From assembly GCF_048773025.1 (NCBI RefSeq), contig NW_027413960.1, positions 3,599,945 to 3,663,944 on the forward strand: DNA of 64,000 nt, in the 5' to 3' direction. A program made the position numbers and the translations under genes. Every line of letters starts with the position of its first letter. Positions within the stretch are counted from its first letter, which is position 1. The notes below the pieces were generated by a model. That model did not search any database. It had not been told where the DNA came from and saw nothing but the letters and a program-made list of their open reading frames with translations. The stretch is from Camelus bactrianus (lineage: Eukaryota > Chordata > Mammalia > Artiodactyla > Camelidae). This document shows, piece by piece, positions 47,871-61,000 of the stretch.

Positions 47871-50800
47871 TTACTCTGGTTTCTCAGTCTGTTTACTACT
47901 GCCGGTTTGAAGTTCCTGCAGTTTTCACTGTAAAACCGAGTTGGGGCTAGTACCTCCCCATATATATGTATGGAGTGGAGTTTGCAACTGAAGAGAAACT
48001 TTGTGTTCCCAACAAGCTAGGTGAAGGACGGCTTTCACACACACTTATCTCTCAGAAATGAGCTTGTGGAGAGACGTTCTTTCATCTAGCACAAAGGGAA
48101 CCGGTTGCAGGTGAAACTTTTACTCTGGTTTCTCAGTCTGTTTCCTAGTGCCGGTTTGAAGTTCCTGCAGTTTTCACTGTAAAACCGAGTTGGAGCTAGT
48201 ACCTCCCCATATAAATGTATGGAGTGGAATTTGCAACTGAAGGTAAACTTTGTATTCCCAACAAGCTAGGTGAAGGACGGCTTTCACACACAATTATCTC
48301 TCAGAACTGAGCGTGTGGAGAGACGTTCGTTCATCTAGCACAAAGGGAACGGGTTGCAGGAAAAACTTTTCCTCTGGTTTCTCAGTCTGTTTCCTAGTGC
48401 CGGTGTGAAGTTCCTGCAGTTTTCACTGTAAAACCGAGTTGGAGCTTGTACTTCCCCATATATATGTATGGATTGGAGTTTGCAACTGAAGAGAAACTTT
48501 GTGTTCCCAACAAGCTAGGTGAAGGACGGCTTTCACACACATTTATCTGTCAGATCTGAGCATGTGGAGAGACGTTCGTTCATCTTCCACAAAGGGAACG
48601 GATTGCAGGAGAAACTTTTACTCTGGTTTCTCAGTCTGTTTCCTAGTGACGGTTTGAAGTTCCTGCAGTTTTCACTGTAAAACCGAGTTGGAGCTCGTAC
48701 CTCCCCATATATATGTATGGAGTGGTGTTTGCAACTGAAGAGAAACTTTGTGTTCCCAACATGCTAGGTGAAGGACGGCTTTCACACACACTTATCTCTC
48801 AGAACTGAGCGTGTGGAGAGACGTTCGTTCATCTAGCACAAAGGGAACGGGTTGCAGGAGAAACTTTTACTCTGGTTTCTCAGACTGTTTCCTAGTTCCG
48901 GTTTGAAGTTCCTGCAGTTTTCACTGTAAAACCGGGTTGGAGCTAGTACCTCCCCATAAATATGTATGGAGTGGAGTTTGCAACTGAAGAGAAACTTTGT
49001 GTTCCCAACAAGCTAGGTGAAGGACGGCTTTCACACACACTTATCTCTCAGAACTGAGCATGTGGAGAGACGTTCGTTCATCTAGCACAAAGGGAACGGG
49101 TTGCAGGAGAAACTATTCCTCTGGTTTCTCAGTCTGTTTCCTAGTGCCGGATTGAAATTCCTGCAGTTTTCACTGTAAAACCGGGTTGGAGCTAGTACCT
49201 CCCCATAAATATGTATGGAGTGGATTTTGCAACTGAAGAGAAACTTTGTGTTCCCAACAAGCTAGGTGAAGGACGGCTTTAACACACACTTATCTGTCTG
49301 AACTGAGCGTGTGGAGAGACGTTCGTTCATCTAGCACAAAGGGAACGGGTTGCAGGAGAAACTTTTACTCTGGTTTCTCAGTCTGTTTCCTAGTGCTGGT
49401 TTGAAGTTCCTGCAGTTTTCACTGTAAAACCGAGTTGGAGCTAGTACCTCCCCATATATATGTATGGAGTGGAGTTTGCAACTGAAGAGAAACTTCGTGT
49501 TCCCAACAAGCTAGGTGAAGGACGGCTTTCACACACACTTATCTGTCAGAACTGAGCATTTGGAGAGACGTTCGTTCATCTAGCACAAAGGGAACGGGTT
49601 GCAGGAGAAACTTTTACTCTGGTTTCTCAGTCTGTTTCCTAGTGCTGGTTTGAAGTTCCTGCAGTTTTCACTGTAAAACCGAGTTGGAGCTAGTACCTCC
49701 CCATATATATGTATGGAGTGGAGTTTGCAACTGAAGAGAAACTTTGTGTTCCCAACAAGCTAGGTGAAGGACGGCTTTCACACACACTTATCTCTCAGAA
49801 CTGAGCATGTGGAGAGACGTTCGTTCATCTAGCACAAAGGGAACGGGTTGCAGGAGAAACTATTACTCTGGTTTCTAAGTCTGTTTCCTAGTGCCGGTTT
49901 GAAGTTCCTGCAGTTTTCACTGTAAAACCGTGTTGGAGCTAGTACCTCCCAATAAATATGTATGGAGTGGGGTTTGCAACTGAAGAGAAACTTTGTGTTC
50001 CCAACAAGCTAGGTGAAGAACGGCTTTCACACACACTTTTCTCTCAGAACTGAGCATGTGGAGAGACGTTCGTTCATCTAGCACAAAGGGAACGGGTTGC
50101 AGGAGAAGCTTTTACTCTGGTTTCTCAGTCTTTTTCCTAGTGCCGATTTGAAGTTCCTGCAGTTTTCACTGTAAAACCGAGTTGGAGCTAGTACCTCCCC
50201 ATATATATGTATGGAGCGGAGTTTGCTACTGAAGAGAAACTTTGTGTTCTCAACAAGCTAGGTGAAGGACGGCTTTCACACACACTTATCTCTCAGAACT
50301 GAGCGTGTGGAGAGACTTTCGTTCATCTAGCACAAAGGGAACGGGTTGCAGGAGAAACTTTTCCTCTGGTTTCTCAGTCTGTTTCCTAGTGCCGGTTTGA
50401 TGTTCCTGCAGTTTTCACTGTAAAACCGAGTTGGAGCTTGTACTTCCCCATATATATTTATGGAGTGGAGTTTGCAACTGAAGAGAAACTTTGTGTTCCC
50501 AACAAGCTAGGTGAAGGACGGCTTTCACACACAATTATCTGTCAGATCTGAGCATGTGGAGAGACGTTCGTTCATCTAGCACAAATGGAACGGGTTGCAG
50601 GACAAACTTTTACTCTGGTATCTCAGTCTGTTTCCTAGTGCCGGTTTGAAGTTCCTGCAGTTTTCACTGTAAAACCGAGTTGGAGCTAGTACCTCCCCAT
50701 AAATATGTATGGAGTGGAGTTTGCAACTGAAGAGAAACTTTGTGTTCCCAACAAGCTAGGTGAAGGACGGCTTTCACACACACTTATCTCTCAGAACTGA

Positions 50801-52102
50801 GCATGTGGAGAGACGTTCGTTCATCTAGCCCAAAGGGAACGGGTTGCAGGAGAAACTTTTACTCTGGTTTCTCAGTCTGTTTCCTAGTGCCGGTTTGAAT
50901 TTCCTGCAGTTTTCACTGTAAAACCGGGTTGGAGCTAGTACCTCCCCATAAATATGTATGGAGTGGAGTTTGCAACTGAAGAGAAACTTTGTGTTCCCAA
51001 CAAGCTAGGTGAAGGACGGCTTTCACACACAATTATCTGTCAGATCTGAGCATGTGGAGAGACGTTCGTTCATCTAGCACAAATGGAACGGTTTGCAGGA
51101 CAAACTTTTACTCTGGTTTCTCAGTCTGTTTCCTAGTGCCGGTTTGAAGTTCCTGCAGTTTTCACTGTAAAACCGAGTTGGAGCTAGTACCTCCCCATAA
51201 ATATGTATGGAGTGGAGTTTGCAACTGAAGAGAAACTTTGTGTTCCCAACAAGCTAGGTGAAGGACGGCTTTCACACACACTTATCTCTCAGAACTGAGC
51301 TTGTGGAGAGACGTTCGTTCATCTAGCCCAAAGGGAACGGGTTGCAGGAGAAGCTTTTACTCTGGTTTCTCAGTCTGTTTCCTAGTGCCGGTTTGAAGTT
51401 CCTGCAGTTTTCACTGTAAAACCGAGTTGGAGCTTGTACCTCCCCATATATATGTATGGATTGTAGTTTGCAACTGAAGAGAAACTTTGTCTTCCCAACA
51501 AGATAGGTGAAGGACGGCTTTCACACACACTTATCTCTCAGAAATGAGCTTGTGGAGAGACGTTCGTTCATCTAGCACAAAGGGAACGATTTGCAGAGGA
51601 AACTTTTATTCTGGTTTCTCAGTCTGTTTTCTAGTGCCGGTTTGAAGTTCCTGCAGTTTTCACTGTAAAACCGAGTTGGAGCTAGTACCTCCCCATATAT
51701 ATGTATGGATTGGAATTTGCAAGTGAAGAGAAACTTTGTATTCCCAACAAGCTAGGTAAAGAACGGCTTTCACACACACTTATCTCTCAGAACTGAGCAT
51801 GTGGAGAGACGTTCGTTCATCTAGCACAACGGGAAAGGGTTGCAGGAGAAACTTTTACTCTGTTTTCTCAGTGTGTTTCCTAGTGCCGGTTTGAAGTTCC
51901 TGCAGTTTTCACTGTAAAACCGAGTTGGAGCTAGTACCTCCCCATATATATGTATGGACTGGAGTTTGCATCTGAAGAGAAACTTTGTGTTTCCAAAATC
52001 CAGGTGAAGGACGGCTTTAACACACACTTATCTCTCAGAACTGAGCATGTGGAGAGACGTTCGTTCATCTAGCACAAAGGGAACGAGTTGCAGGAGAAAC
52101 AT
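47871..52102 (+). repeat. 18-monomer HOR unit, second copy reduced to 17 monomers (4232 bp)
   Basis: Colinear with the first copy at offset 4481 as far as about 51,348, then at offset 4232, so one whole monomer is missing. The first copy has an AGCCCAAAGG monomer followed by a GACGTTCATTC/GAAGCTTTT monomer near 46,850-47,120. In this copy the start of the first is joined directly to the end of the second at 51,331-51,348. The ACGGGAAAG markers at 47,597 and 51,829 show the 4232-bp spacing. Confidence 0.87.
51331..51348 (+). repeat. in-register deletion junction of one monomer
   Basis: The upstream side carries AGCCCAAAGGG, as at 46,847. The downstream side carries GAAGCTTTTACTC, as at 47,119. 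The junction lies somewhere in the identical AAGGGAACGGGTTGCAGG block, which gives a chimeric monomer of normal length, the expected product of unequal exchange between neighbouring monomers. Confidence 0.8.
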
Positions 52103-53416
52103 TTACTCTGGTTTCTCAGTCTGTTTACTACTGCCGGTTTGAAGTTCCTGCAGTTTTCACTGTAAAACCGAGTTGGAGCTAGTACCTCCCCATATATATG
52201 TATGGAGTGGAGTTTGCAACTGAAGAGAAACTTTGTGTTCCCAACAAGCTAGGTGAAGGACGGCTTTCACACACACTTATCTCTCAGAAATGAGCTTGTG
52301 GAGAGACGTTCTTTCATCTAGCACAAAGGGAACGGGTTGCAGGTGAAACTTTTACTCTGGTTTCTCAGTCTGTTTCCTAGTGCCGGTTTGAAGTTCCTGC
52401 AGTTTTCACTGTAAAACCGAGTTGGAGCTAGTACCTCCCCATATAAATGTATGGAGTGGAATTTGCAACTGAAGGTAAACTTTGTATTCCCAACAAGCTA
52501 GGTGAAGGACGGCTTTCACACACAATTATCTCTCAGAACTGAGCGTGTGGAGAGACGTTCGTTCATCTAGCACAAAGGGAACGGGTTGCAGGAGAAACTT
52601 TTACTCTGGTTTCTCTGTCTGTTTCCTAGTGCAGGTTTGAAGTTCCTGCAGTTTTCACTGTAAAACCGAGTTGGAGCTAGTACCTCCCCCTATATATGTA
52701 TGGACTGGAGTTTGCAACTGAAGAGAAACTTTGTGTTCCCATCAAGCTAGGTGAAGGACGGCTTCCACACAAATTATCTCTCCGAACTGAGCATGTGGAG
52801 AGACGTTCGTTCATCTAGCACAAAGGGAACTGGTTGCAGGAGAAACTTTTCCTCTGGTTTCTCAGTCTGTTTCCTAGTGCCGGTTTGAAGTTCCTGCAGT
52901 TTTCACTGTAAAACCGAGTTGGAGCTAGTACCTCCCCATAAATATGTATGGAGTGGAGTTTGCAACTGAAGAGAAACTTTGTGTTCCCAACAAGCTAGGT
53001 GAAGGACGGCTTTCACACACACTTATCTGTCAGAACTGAGCATGTGGAGAGACGTTCGTTCATCTAGCACAAAGGGAACGGGTTGCAGGAGAAACTTTTA
53101 CTCTGGTTTCTCAGTCTGTTTCCTAGTGCTGGTTTGATGTTCCTGCAGTTTTCACTGTAAAACCGAGTTGGAGCTAGTACCTCCCCATATATATGTATGG
53201 AGTGGAGTTAGCAACTGAAGAGAAACTTTGTGTTTCCAACAAGCTAGGTGAAGGACGGCTTTCACACACACTTATCTGTCAGATCTGAGCATGTGGAGAG
53301 ACGTTCGTTCATCTAGCACAAATGGAACGGGTTGCAGGACAAACTTTTACTCTGGTTTCTCAATCTGTTTCCTAGTGCCGGTTTGAAGTTCCTGCAGTTT
53401 TCACTGTAAAACCGAG
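52103..53416 (+). repeat. start of a third 17-mer copy, then a splice to 59.8-60.7 kb type
   Basis: 52,103-52,594 continues the 4232-bp period of the preceding unit and also matches 58,823-59,314 at an offset of 6720. After GTTGCAGGAG at 52,594 the order jumps by two monomers: 52,595-53,416 matches 59,813-60,635 at an offset of 7218, then 7219 after a 1-bp deletion near 52,771. The two monomers present at 59.3-59.8 kb (GCTTGTACTTCCCC and ATCTTCCAC types) are absent here. The variant CTCTCCGAA is shared near 52,778 and 59,997. Confidence 0.8.
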
Positions 53417-55786
53417 TTGGAGCTAGTACCTCCCCATATATATGTATGGGGTGGAGTTTGCTACTGAAGAGAAACTTTGTGTTCCCATCAAGCTAGGTGA
53501 AGGACGGCTTTCACACACACTTATATCTCAGAATTGAGCGTGTGGAGAGACGTTCGTTCATCTAGCACAAAGGGAACGGTTTGCAGGAGAAATTTTTACT
53601 CTGGTTTCTCTGTCTGTTTCCTAGTGCAGGTTTGAAGTTCCTGCAGTTTTCACTGTAAAACCGAGTTGGAGCTAGTACCTCCCCATATATATGTATGGAG
53701 TGGAGTTTGCAACTGAAGAGAAACTTTGTGTTCCCAACAAGCTAGGTGAAGGACGGCTTTCACACACACTTATCTCTCAGAACTTAGCATGTGGAGAGAC
53801 GTTCGTTCATCTAGCACAAAGGGAACGGGTTGCAGGAGAAACTATTCCTCTGGTTTCTCAGTCTGTTTCCTAGTGCCGGTTTGAAATTCCTGCAGTTTTC
53901 ACTGTAAAACCGGGTTGGAGCTAGTACCTCCCCATAAATATGTATGGAGTGGAGTTTGCAACTGAAGAGAAACTTTGTGTTCCCAACAAGCTAGGTGAAG
54001 GACGGCTTTAACACACAGTTATCTGTCAGAACTGAGCATGTGGAGAGACGTTCGTTCATCTAGCACAAAGGGAACGGGTTGCAGGAGAAAATTTTACTCT
54101 GATTTCTCAGTCTGTTTCCTAGTGCTGGTTTGAAGTTCCTGCAGTTTTCACTGTAAAACCGAGTTGGAGCTAGTACCTCCCCATATATATGTATGGAGTG
54201 GAGTTTGCAACTGAAGAGAAACTTCGTGTTCCCAACAAGCTAGGTGAAGGACGGCTTTCACACACACTTATCTGTCAGAACTGAGCATGTGGAGAGACGT
54301 TCGTTCATCTAGCACAAAGGGAACGGGTTGCAGGAGAAACTTTTACTCTGGTTTCTCAGTCTGTTTCCTAGTGCTGGTTTGAAGTTCCTGCAGTTTTCAC
54401 TGTAAACCGAGTTGGAGCTAGTACCTCCCCATATATATGTATGGAGTGGAGTTTGCAACTGAAGAGAAACTTTGTGTTCCCAACAAGCTAGGTGAAGGAC
54501 GGCTTTCACACACACTTATCTCTCAGAACTGAGCATGTGGAGAGACGTTCGTTCATCTAGCACAAATGGAACGGGTTGCAGGAGAAACTTTTACTCTGGT
54601 TTCTAAGTCTGTTTCCTAGTGCCGGTTTGAAGTTCCTGCAGTTTTCACTGTAAAACCGTGTTGGAGCTAGTACCTCCCCATAAATATGTATGGAGTGGAG
54701 TTTGCAACTGAAGAGAAACTTTGTGTTCCCAACAAGCTAGGTGAAGAACGGCTTTCACACACACTTTTCTCTCAGAACTGAGCATGTGGAGAGACGTTCG
54801 TTCATCTAGCACAAAGGGAACGGGTTGCAGGAGAAGCTTTTACTCTGGTTTCTCAGTCTTTTTCCTAGTGCCGATTTGAAGTTCCTGCAGTTTTCACTGT
54901 AAAACCGAGTTGGAGCTAGTACCTCCCCATATATATGTATGGAGTGGAGTTTGCTACTGAAGAGAAACTTTGTGTTCTCCACAAGCTAGGTGAAGGACGG
55001 CTTTCACACACACTTATCTCTCAGAACTGAGCGTGTGGAGAGACTTTCGTTCATCTAGCACAAAGGGAACGGGTTGCAGGAGAAACTTTTCCTCTGGTTT
55101 CTCCGTATGTTTCCTAGTGCCGGTTTGAAGTTCCTGCAGTTTTCACTTTAAAACCGAGTTGGAGCTTGTACTTCCCCATAGATATGTATGGAGTGGAGTT
55201 TGCAACTGAAGAGAAACTTTGTGTTCCCAACAAGCTAGGTGAAGGACGGCTTTCACACACAAATATCTGTCAGATCTGAGCATGTGGAGAGACGTTCGTT
55301 CATCTAGCACAAATGGAACGGGTTGCAGGACAAACTTTTACTCTGGTTTCTCAGTCTGTTTCCTAGTGCCGGTTTGAAGTTCCTGCAGTTTTCACTGTAA
55401 AACCGAGTTGGAGCTAGTACCTCCCCATAAATATGTATGGAGTGGAGTTTGCAACTGAAGAGAAACTTTGTGTTCCCAACAAGCTAGGTGAAGGACGGCT
55501 TTCACACACACTTATCTCTCAGAACTGAGCATGTGGAGAGACGTTCGTTCATCTAGCCCAAAGGGAACGGGTTGCAGGAGAAACTTTTACTCTGGTTTCT
55601 CAGTCTGTTTCCTAGTGCCGGTTTGAATTTCCTGCAGTTTTCACTGTAAAACCGGGTTGGAGCTAGTACCTCCCCATAAATATGTATGGAGTGGAGTTTG
55701 CAACTGAAGAGAAACTTTGTGTTCCCAACAAGCTAGGTGAAGAACGGCTTTCACACACACTTTTCTCTCAGAACTGAGCATGTGGA
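53417..55786 (+). repeat. segment repeated at 61.6-64.0 kb, left copy
   Basis: Matches 61,631-64,000 at an offset of 8214 bp and would continue past the window. Shared markers are CCCATCAAGC (53,483 and 61,697), TTATATCTCAG (53,521 and 61,735), AAACTTCGTG (54,221 and 62,435) and GTGTTCTCCACAAGC (near 54,971 and 63,185). The left copy has a 1-bp deletion near 54,404 (CTGTAAACCG). The right copy has its own near 62,861 (TTCATGTAAAACC). Confidence 0.85.
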
Positions 55787-58047
55787 GAGACGTTCATTCA
55801 TCTAGCACAAAGGGAACGGGTTGCAGGAGAAGCTTTTGCTCTGGTTTCTCAGTCTGTTTCCTAGTGCCGGTTTGAAGTTCCTGCAGTTTTCACTGTAAAA
55901 CCGAGTTGGAGCTTGTACCTCCCCATATATATGTATGGAGTGGAGTTTGCTACTGAAGAGAAACTTTGTGTTCTCAACAAGCTTGGTGAAGGACGGCTTT
56001 CACACACACTTATCTCTCAGAACTGAGCGTGTGGAGAGACTTTCGTTCATCTAGCACAAATGGAACGGGTTGCAGGACAAACTTTTACTCTGGTTTCTCA
56101 GTCTGTTTCCTAGTGCCGGTTTGAAGTTCCTGCAGTTTTCACTGTAAAACCGAGTTGGAGCTAGTACCTCCCCATAAATATGTATGGAGTGGAGTTTGCA
56201 ACTGAAGAGAAACTTTGTGTTCCCAACAAGCTAGGTGAAGGACGGCTTTCACACACACTTTTCTCTCAGAACTGAGCATGTGGAGAGACGTTCGTTCATC
56301 TAGCACAAAGGGAACGGGTTGCAGGAGAAGCTTTTACTCTGGTTTCTCAGTCTTTTTCCTAGTGCCGATTTGAAGTTCCTGCAGTTTTCACTGTAAAACC
56401 GAGTTGGAGCTAGTACCTCCCCATATATATGTATGGAGTGGAGTTTGCTACTGAAGAGAAACTTTGTGTTCTCAACAAGCTTGGTGAAGGACGGCTTTCA
56501 CACACACTTATCTCTCAGAACTGAGCGTGTGGAGAGACTTTCGTTCATCTAGCACAAATGGAACGGGTTGCAGGACAAACTTTTACTCTGGTTTCTCAGT
56601 CTGTTTCCTAGTGTCGGTTTGAAGTTCCTGCAGTTTTCACTGTAAAACCGAGTTGGAGCTAGTACCTCCCCATAAATATGTATGGAGTGGAGTTTGCAAC
56701 TGAAGAGAAACTTTGTGTTCCCAACAAGCTAGGTGAAGGACGGCTTTCACACACACTTATCTCTCAGAACTGAGCATGTGGAGAGACGTTCGTTCATCTA
56801 GCCCAAAGGGAACGGGTTGCAGGAGAAACTTTTACTCTGGTTTCTCAGTCTGTTTCCTAGTGCCGGTTTGAATTTCCTGCAGTTTTCACTGTAAAACCGG
56901 GTTGGAGCTAGTACCTCCCCATAAATATGTATGGAGTGGAGTTTGCAACTGAAGAGAAACTTTGTGTTCCCAACAAGCTAGGTGAAGAACGGCTTTCACA
57001 CACACTTTTCTCTCAGAACTGAGCATGTGGAGAGACGTTCATTCATCTAGCACAAAGGGAACGGGTTGCAGGAGAAGCTTTTACTCTGGTTTCTCAGTCT
57101 GTTTCCTAGTGCCGGTTTGAAGTTCCTGCGGTTTTCACTGTAAAACCGAGTTGGAGCTTGTACCTCCCCATATATATGTATGGAGTGGAGTTTGCTACTG
57201 AAGAGAAACTTTGTGTTCTCAACAAGCTTGGTGAAGGACGGCTTTCACACACACTTATCTCTCAGAACTGAGCGTGTGGAGAGACTTTCGTTCATCTAGC
57301 ACAAAGGGAACGGGTTGCAGGAGAAACTTTTCCTCTGGTTTCTCAGTCTGTTTCCTAGTGCCGGTTTGAAGTTCCTGCAGTTTTCACTGTAAAACCGAGT
57401 TGGAGCTTGTACTTCCCCATATATATGTATGGAGTGGAGTTTGCAACTGAAGAGAAACTTTGTGTTCCCAACAAGCTAGGTGAAGGACGGCTTTCACACA
57501 CAATTATCTGTCAGATCTGAGCATGTGGAGAGACGTTCGTTCATCTAGCACAAATGGAACGGGTTGCAGGACAAACTTTTACTCTGGTTTCTCAGTCTGT
57601 TTCCTAGTGCCGGTTTGAAGTTCCTGCAGTTTTCACTGTAAAACCGAGTTGGAGCTAGTACCTCCCCATAAATATGTATGGAGTGGAGTTTGCAACTGAA
57701 GAGAAACTTTGTGTTCCCAACAAGCTAGGTGAAGGACGGCTTTCACACACACTTATCTCTCAGAACTGAGCATGTGGAGAGACGTTCGTTCATCTAGCCC
57801 AAAGGGAACGGGTTGCAGGAGAAACTTTTACTCTGGTTTCTCAGTCTGTTTCCTAGTGCCGGTTTGAATTTCCTGCAGTTTTCACTGTAAAACCGGGTTG
57901 GAGCTAGTACCTCCCCATAAATATGTATGGAGTGGAGTTTGCAACTGAAGAGAAACTTTGTGTTCCCAACAAGCTAGGTGAAGAATGGCTTTCACACACA
58001 CTTTTCTCTCAGAACTGAGCATGTGGAGAGACGTTCATTCATCTAGC
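55787..58047 (+). repeat. small 2- and 3-monomer repeats
   Basis: The variant TCAACAAGCTTGGTG occurs at about 55,975, 56,473 and 57,220, spaced 2 and 3 monomers, and nowhere else that I saw. Around it, GCAGGACAAAC with ACAAATGG, AGCCCAAAGG with AATTTCCTGCAG, and TCTTTTTCCTAGTG monomers recur in shuffled order. This is a zone of local reshuffling that breaks the larger period. Confidence 0.8.
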
Positions 58048-61000
58048 ACAAAGGGAACGGGTTGCAGGAGAAGTTTTACTCTGGTTTCTCAGTCTGTTTC
58101 CTAGTGCCGGTTTGAAGTTCCTGCAGTTTTCACTGTAAAACCGAGTTGGAGCTTGTACCTCCCCATATATATGTATGGATTGTAGTTTGCAACTGAAGAG
58201 AAACTTTGTCTTCCCAAGAAGATAGGTGAAGGACGGCTTTCACACACACTTATCTCTCAGAAATGAGCTTGTGGAGAGACGTTCGTTCATCTAGTACAAA
58301 GGGAACGATTTGCAGAAGAAACTTTTACTCTGGTTTCTCAGTCTGTTTTCTAGTGCCGGTTTGAAGTTCCTGCAGTTTTCACTGTAAAACCGAGTTGGAG
58401 CTATTACCTCACCATATATATGTATGGAGTGGAATTTGCAACTGAAGAGAAACTTTGTATTCCCAACAAGCTAGGTAAAGAACGGCTTTCACACACACTT
58501 ATCTCTCAGAACTGAGCATGTGGAGAGACGTTCGTTCATCTAGCACAACGGGAAAGGGTTGCAGGAGAAACTTTTACTCTGTTTTCTCAGTCTGTTTCCT
58601 AGTGCCGGTTTGAAGTTCCTGCAGTTTTCACTGTAAAACCGAGTTGGAGCTAGTACTTCCCCATATATATGTATGGACTGGAGTTTGCATCTGAAGAGAA
58701 ACTTTGTGTTCCCAAAAAGCCAGGTGAAGAACGGCTTTAACACACACTTATCTCTCAGAACTGAGCATGTGGAGAGACGTTCGTTCATCTAGCACAAAGG
58801 GAACGAGTTGCAGGAGAAACTTTTACTCTGGTTTCTCAGTCTGTTTACTACTGCCGGTTTGAAGATCCTACAGTTTTCACTGTAAAACAGAGTTGGAGCT
58901 AGTACCTCCCCATATATATGTATGGAGTGGAGTTTGCAACTGAAGAGAAACTTTGTGTTCCCAACAAGCTAGGTGAAGGACGGCTTTCACACACACTTAT
59001 CTCTCAGAAATGAGCTTGTGGAGAGACGTTCGTTCATCTAGCACAAAGGGAACGGGTTGCAGGTGAAACTTTTACTCTGGTTTCTCAGTCTGTTTCCTAG
59101 TGCCGGTTTGAAGTTCCTGCAGTTTTCACTGTAAAACCGAGTTGGAGCTAGTACCTCCCCATATAAATGTATGGAGTGGAATTTGCAACTGAAGGTAAAC
59201 TTTGTATTCCCAACAAGCTAGGTGAAGGACGGCTTTCACACACAATTATCTCTCAGAACTGAGCGTGTGGAGAGACGTTCGTTCATCTAGCACAAAGGGA
59301 ACGGTTTGCAGGAAAAACTTTTCCTCTGGTTTCTCAGTCTGTTTCCTAGTGCCGGTGTGAAGTTCCTGCAGTTTTCACTGTAAAACCGAGTTGGAGCTTG
59401 TACTTCCCCATATATATGTATGGAGTGGAGTTTGCAACTGAAGAGAAACTTTGTGTTCCCAACAAGCTAGGTGAAGGACGGCTTTCACACACACTTATCT
59501 CTCAGAACTGAGCATGTGGAGAGACGTTCGTTCATCTTCCACAAAGGGAACGGATTGCAGGAGAAACTTTTACTCTGGTTTCTCAGTCTGTTTCCTAGTG
59601 ACGGTTTGAAGTTCCTGCAGTTTTCACTGTAAAACCGAGTTGGAGCTAGTACTTCCCCATATATATGTATGGAGTGGTGTTTGCTACTGAAGAGAAACTT
59701 TGTGTTCCCAACAAGCTAGGTGAAGGACGGCTTTCACACACACTTATCTCTCAGAACTGAGTGTGTGGAGAGACGTTCGTTCATCTAGCACAAAGGGAAC
59801 GGGTTGCAGGAGAAACTTTTACTCTGGTTTCTCTGTCTGTTTCCTAGTGCAGGTTTGAAGTTCCTGCAGTTTTCACTGTAAAACCGAGTTGGAGCTAGTT
59901 CCTCCCCATATATATGTATGGACTGGAGTTTGCAACTGAAGAGAAACTTTGTGTTCCCAACAAGCTAGGTGAAGGACGGCTTTCACACACACTTATCTCT
60001 CCGAAGTGAGCATGTGGAGAGACGTTCGTTCATCTAGCACAAAGGGAACGGGTTGCTGGAGAAACTTTTCCTCTGGTTTCTCAGTCTGTTTCCTAGTGCC
60101 GGTTTGAAGTTCCTGCAGTTTTCACTGTAAAACTGGGTTGGAGCTAGTACCTCCCCATAAATATGTATGGAGTGGAGTTTGCAATTGAAGAGAAACTTTG
60201 TGTTCCCAACAAGCTAGGTGAAGGACGGCTTTCACACACACTTATCTGTCAGAACTGAGCATGTGGAGAGACGTTCGTTCATCTAGCACAAAGGGAACGG
60301 GTTGCAGGAGAAACTTTTACTCTGGTTTCTCAGTCTGTTTCCTTGTGCTGGTTTGATGTTCCTGCAGTTTTCACTGTAAAACCGAGTTGGAGCTAGTACC
60401 TCCCCATATATATGTATGGAGTGGAGTTAGCAACTGAAGAGAAACTTTGTGTTTCCAACAAGCTAGGTGAAGGACGGCTTTCACACACACTTATCTGTCA
60501 GATCGGAGCATGTGGAGAGACGTTCGTTCATCTAGCACAAATGGAACGGGTTGCAGGAGAAACTTTTACTCTGGTTTCTCAGTCTGTTTCCTAGTGCCGG
60601 TTTGAAGTTCCTGCAGTTTTCACTGTAAAACCGAGTTGGAGCTAGTACCTCCCCATATATATGTATGGGGTGGAGTTTGCTACTGAAGAGAAACTTTGTG
60701 TTCCGAACAAGCTAGGTGAAGGACGGCTTTCACACACACTTATGTCTCAGAACTGAGCGTGTGGAGAGACGTTCGTTCATCTAGCACAAAGGGAACGGTT
60801 TGCAGGAGAAATTTTACTCTGGTTTCTCTGTCTGTTTCCTAGTGCAGGTTTGAAGTTCCTGCAGTTTTCACTGTAAAACCGAGTTGGAGCTAGTACCTCC
60901 CCATATATATGCATGGAGAGGAGTTTGCAACTGAAGAGAAACTTTGTGTTCCCAACAAGCTAGGTGAAGGACGGCTTTCACACACACTTATCTCTCAGAA

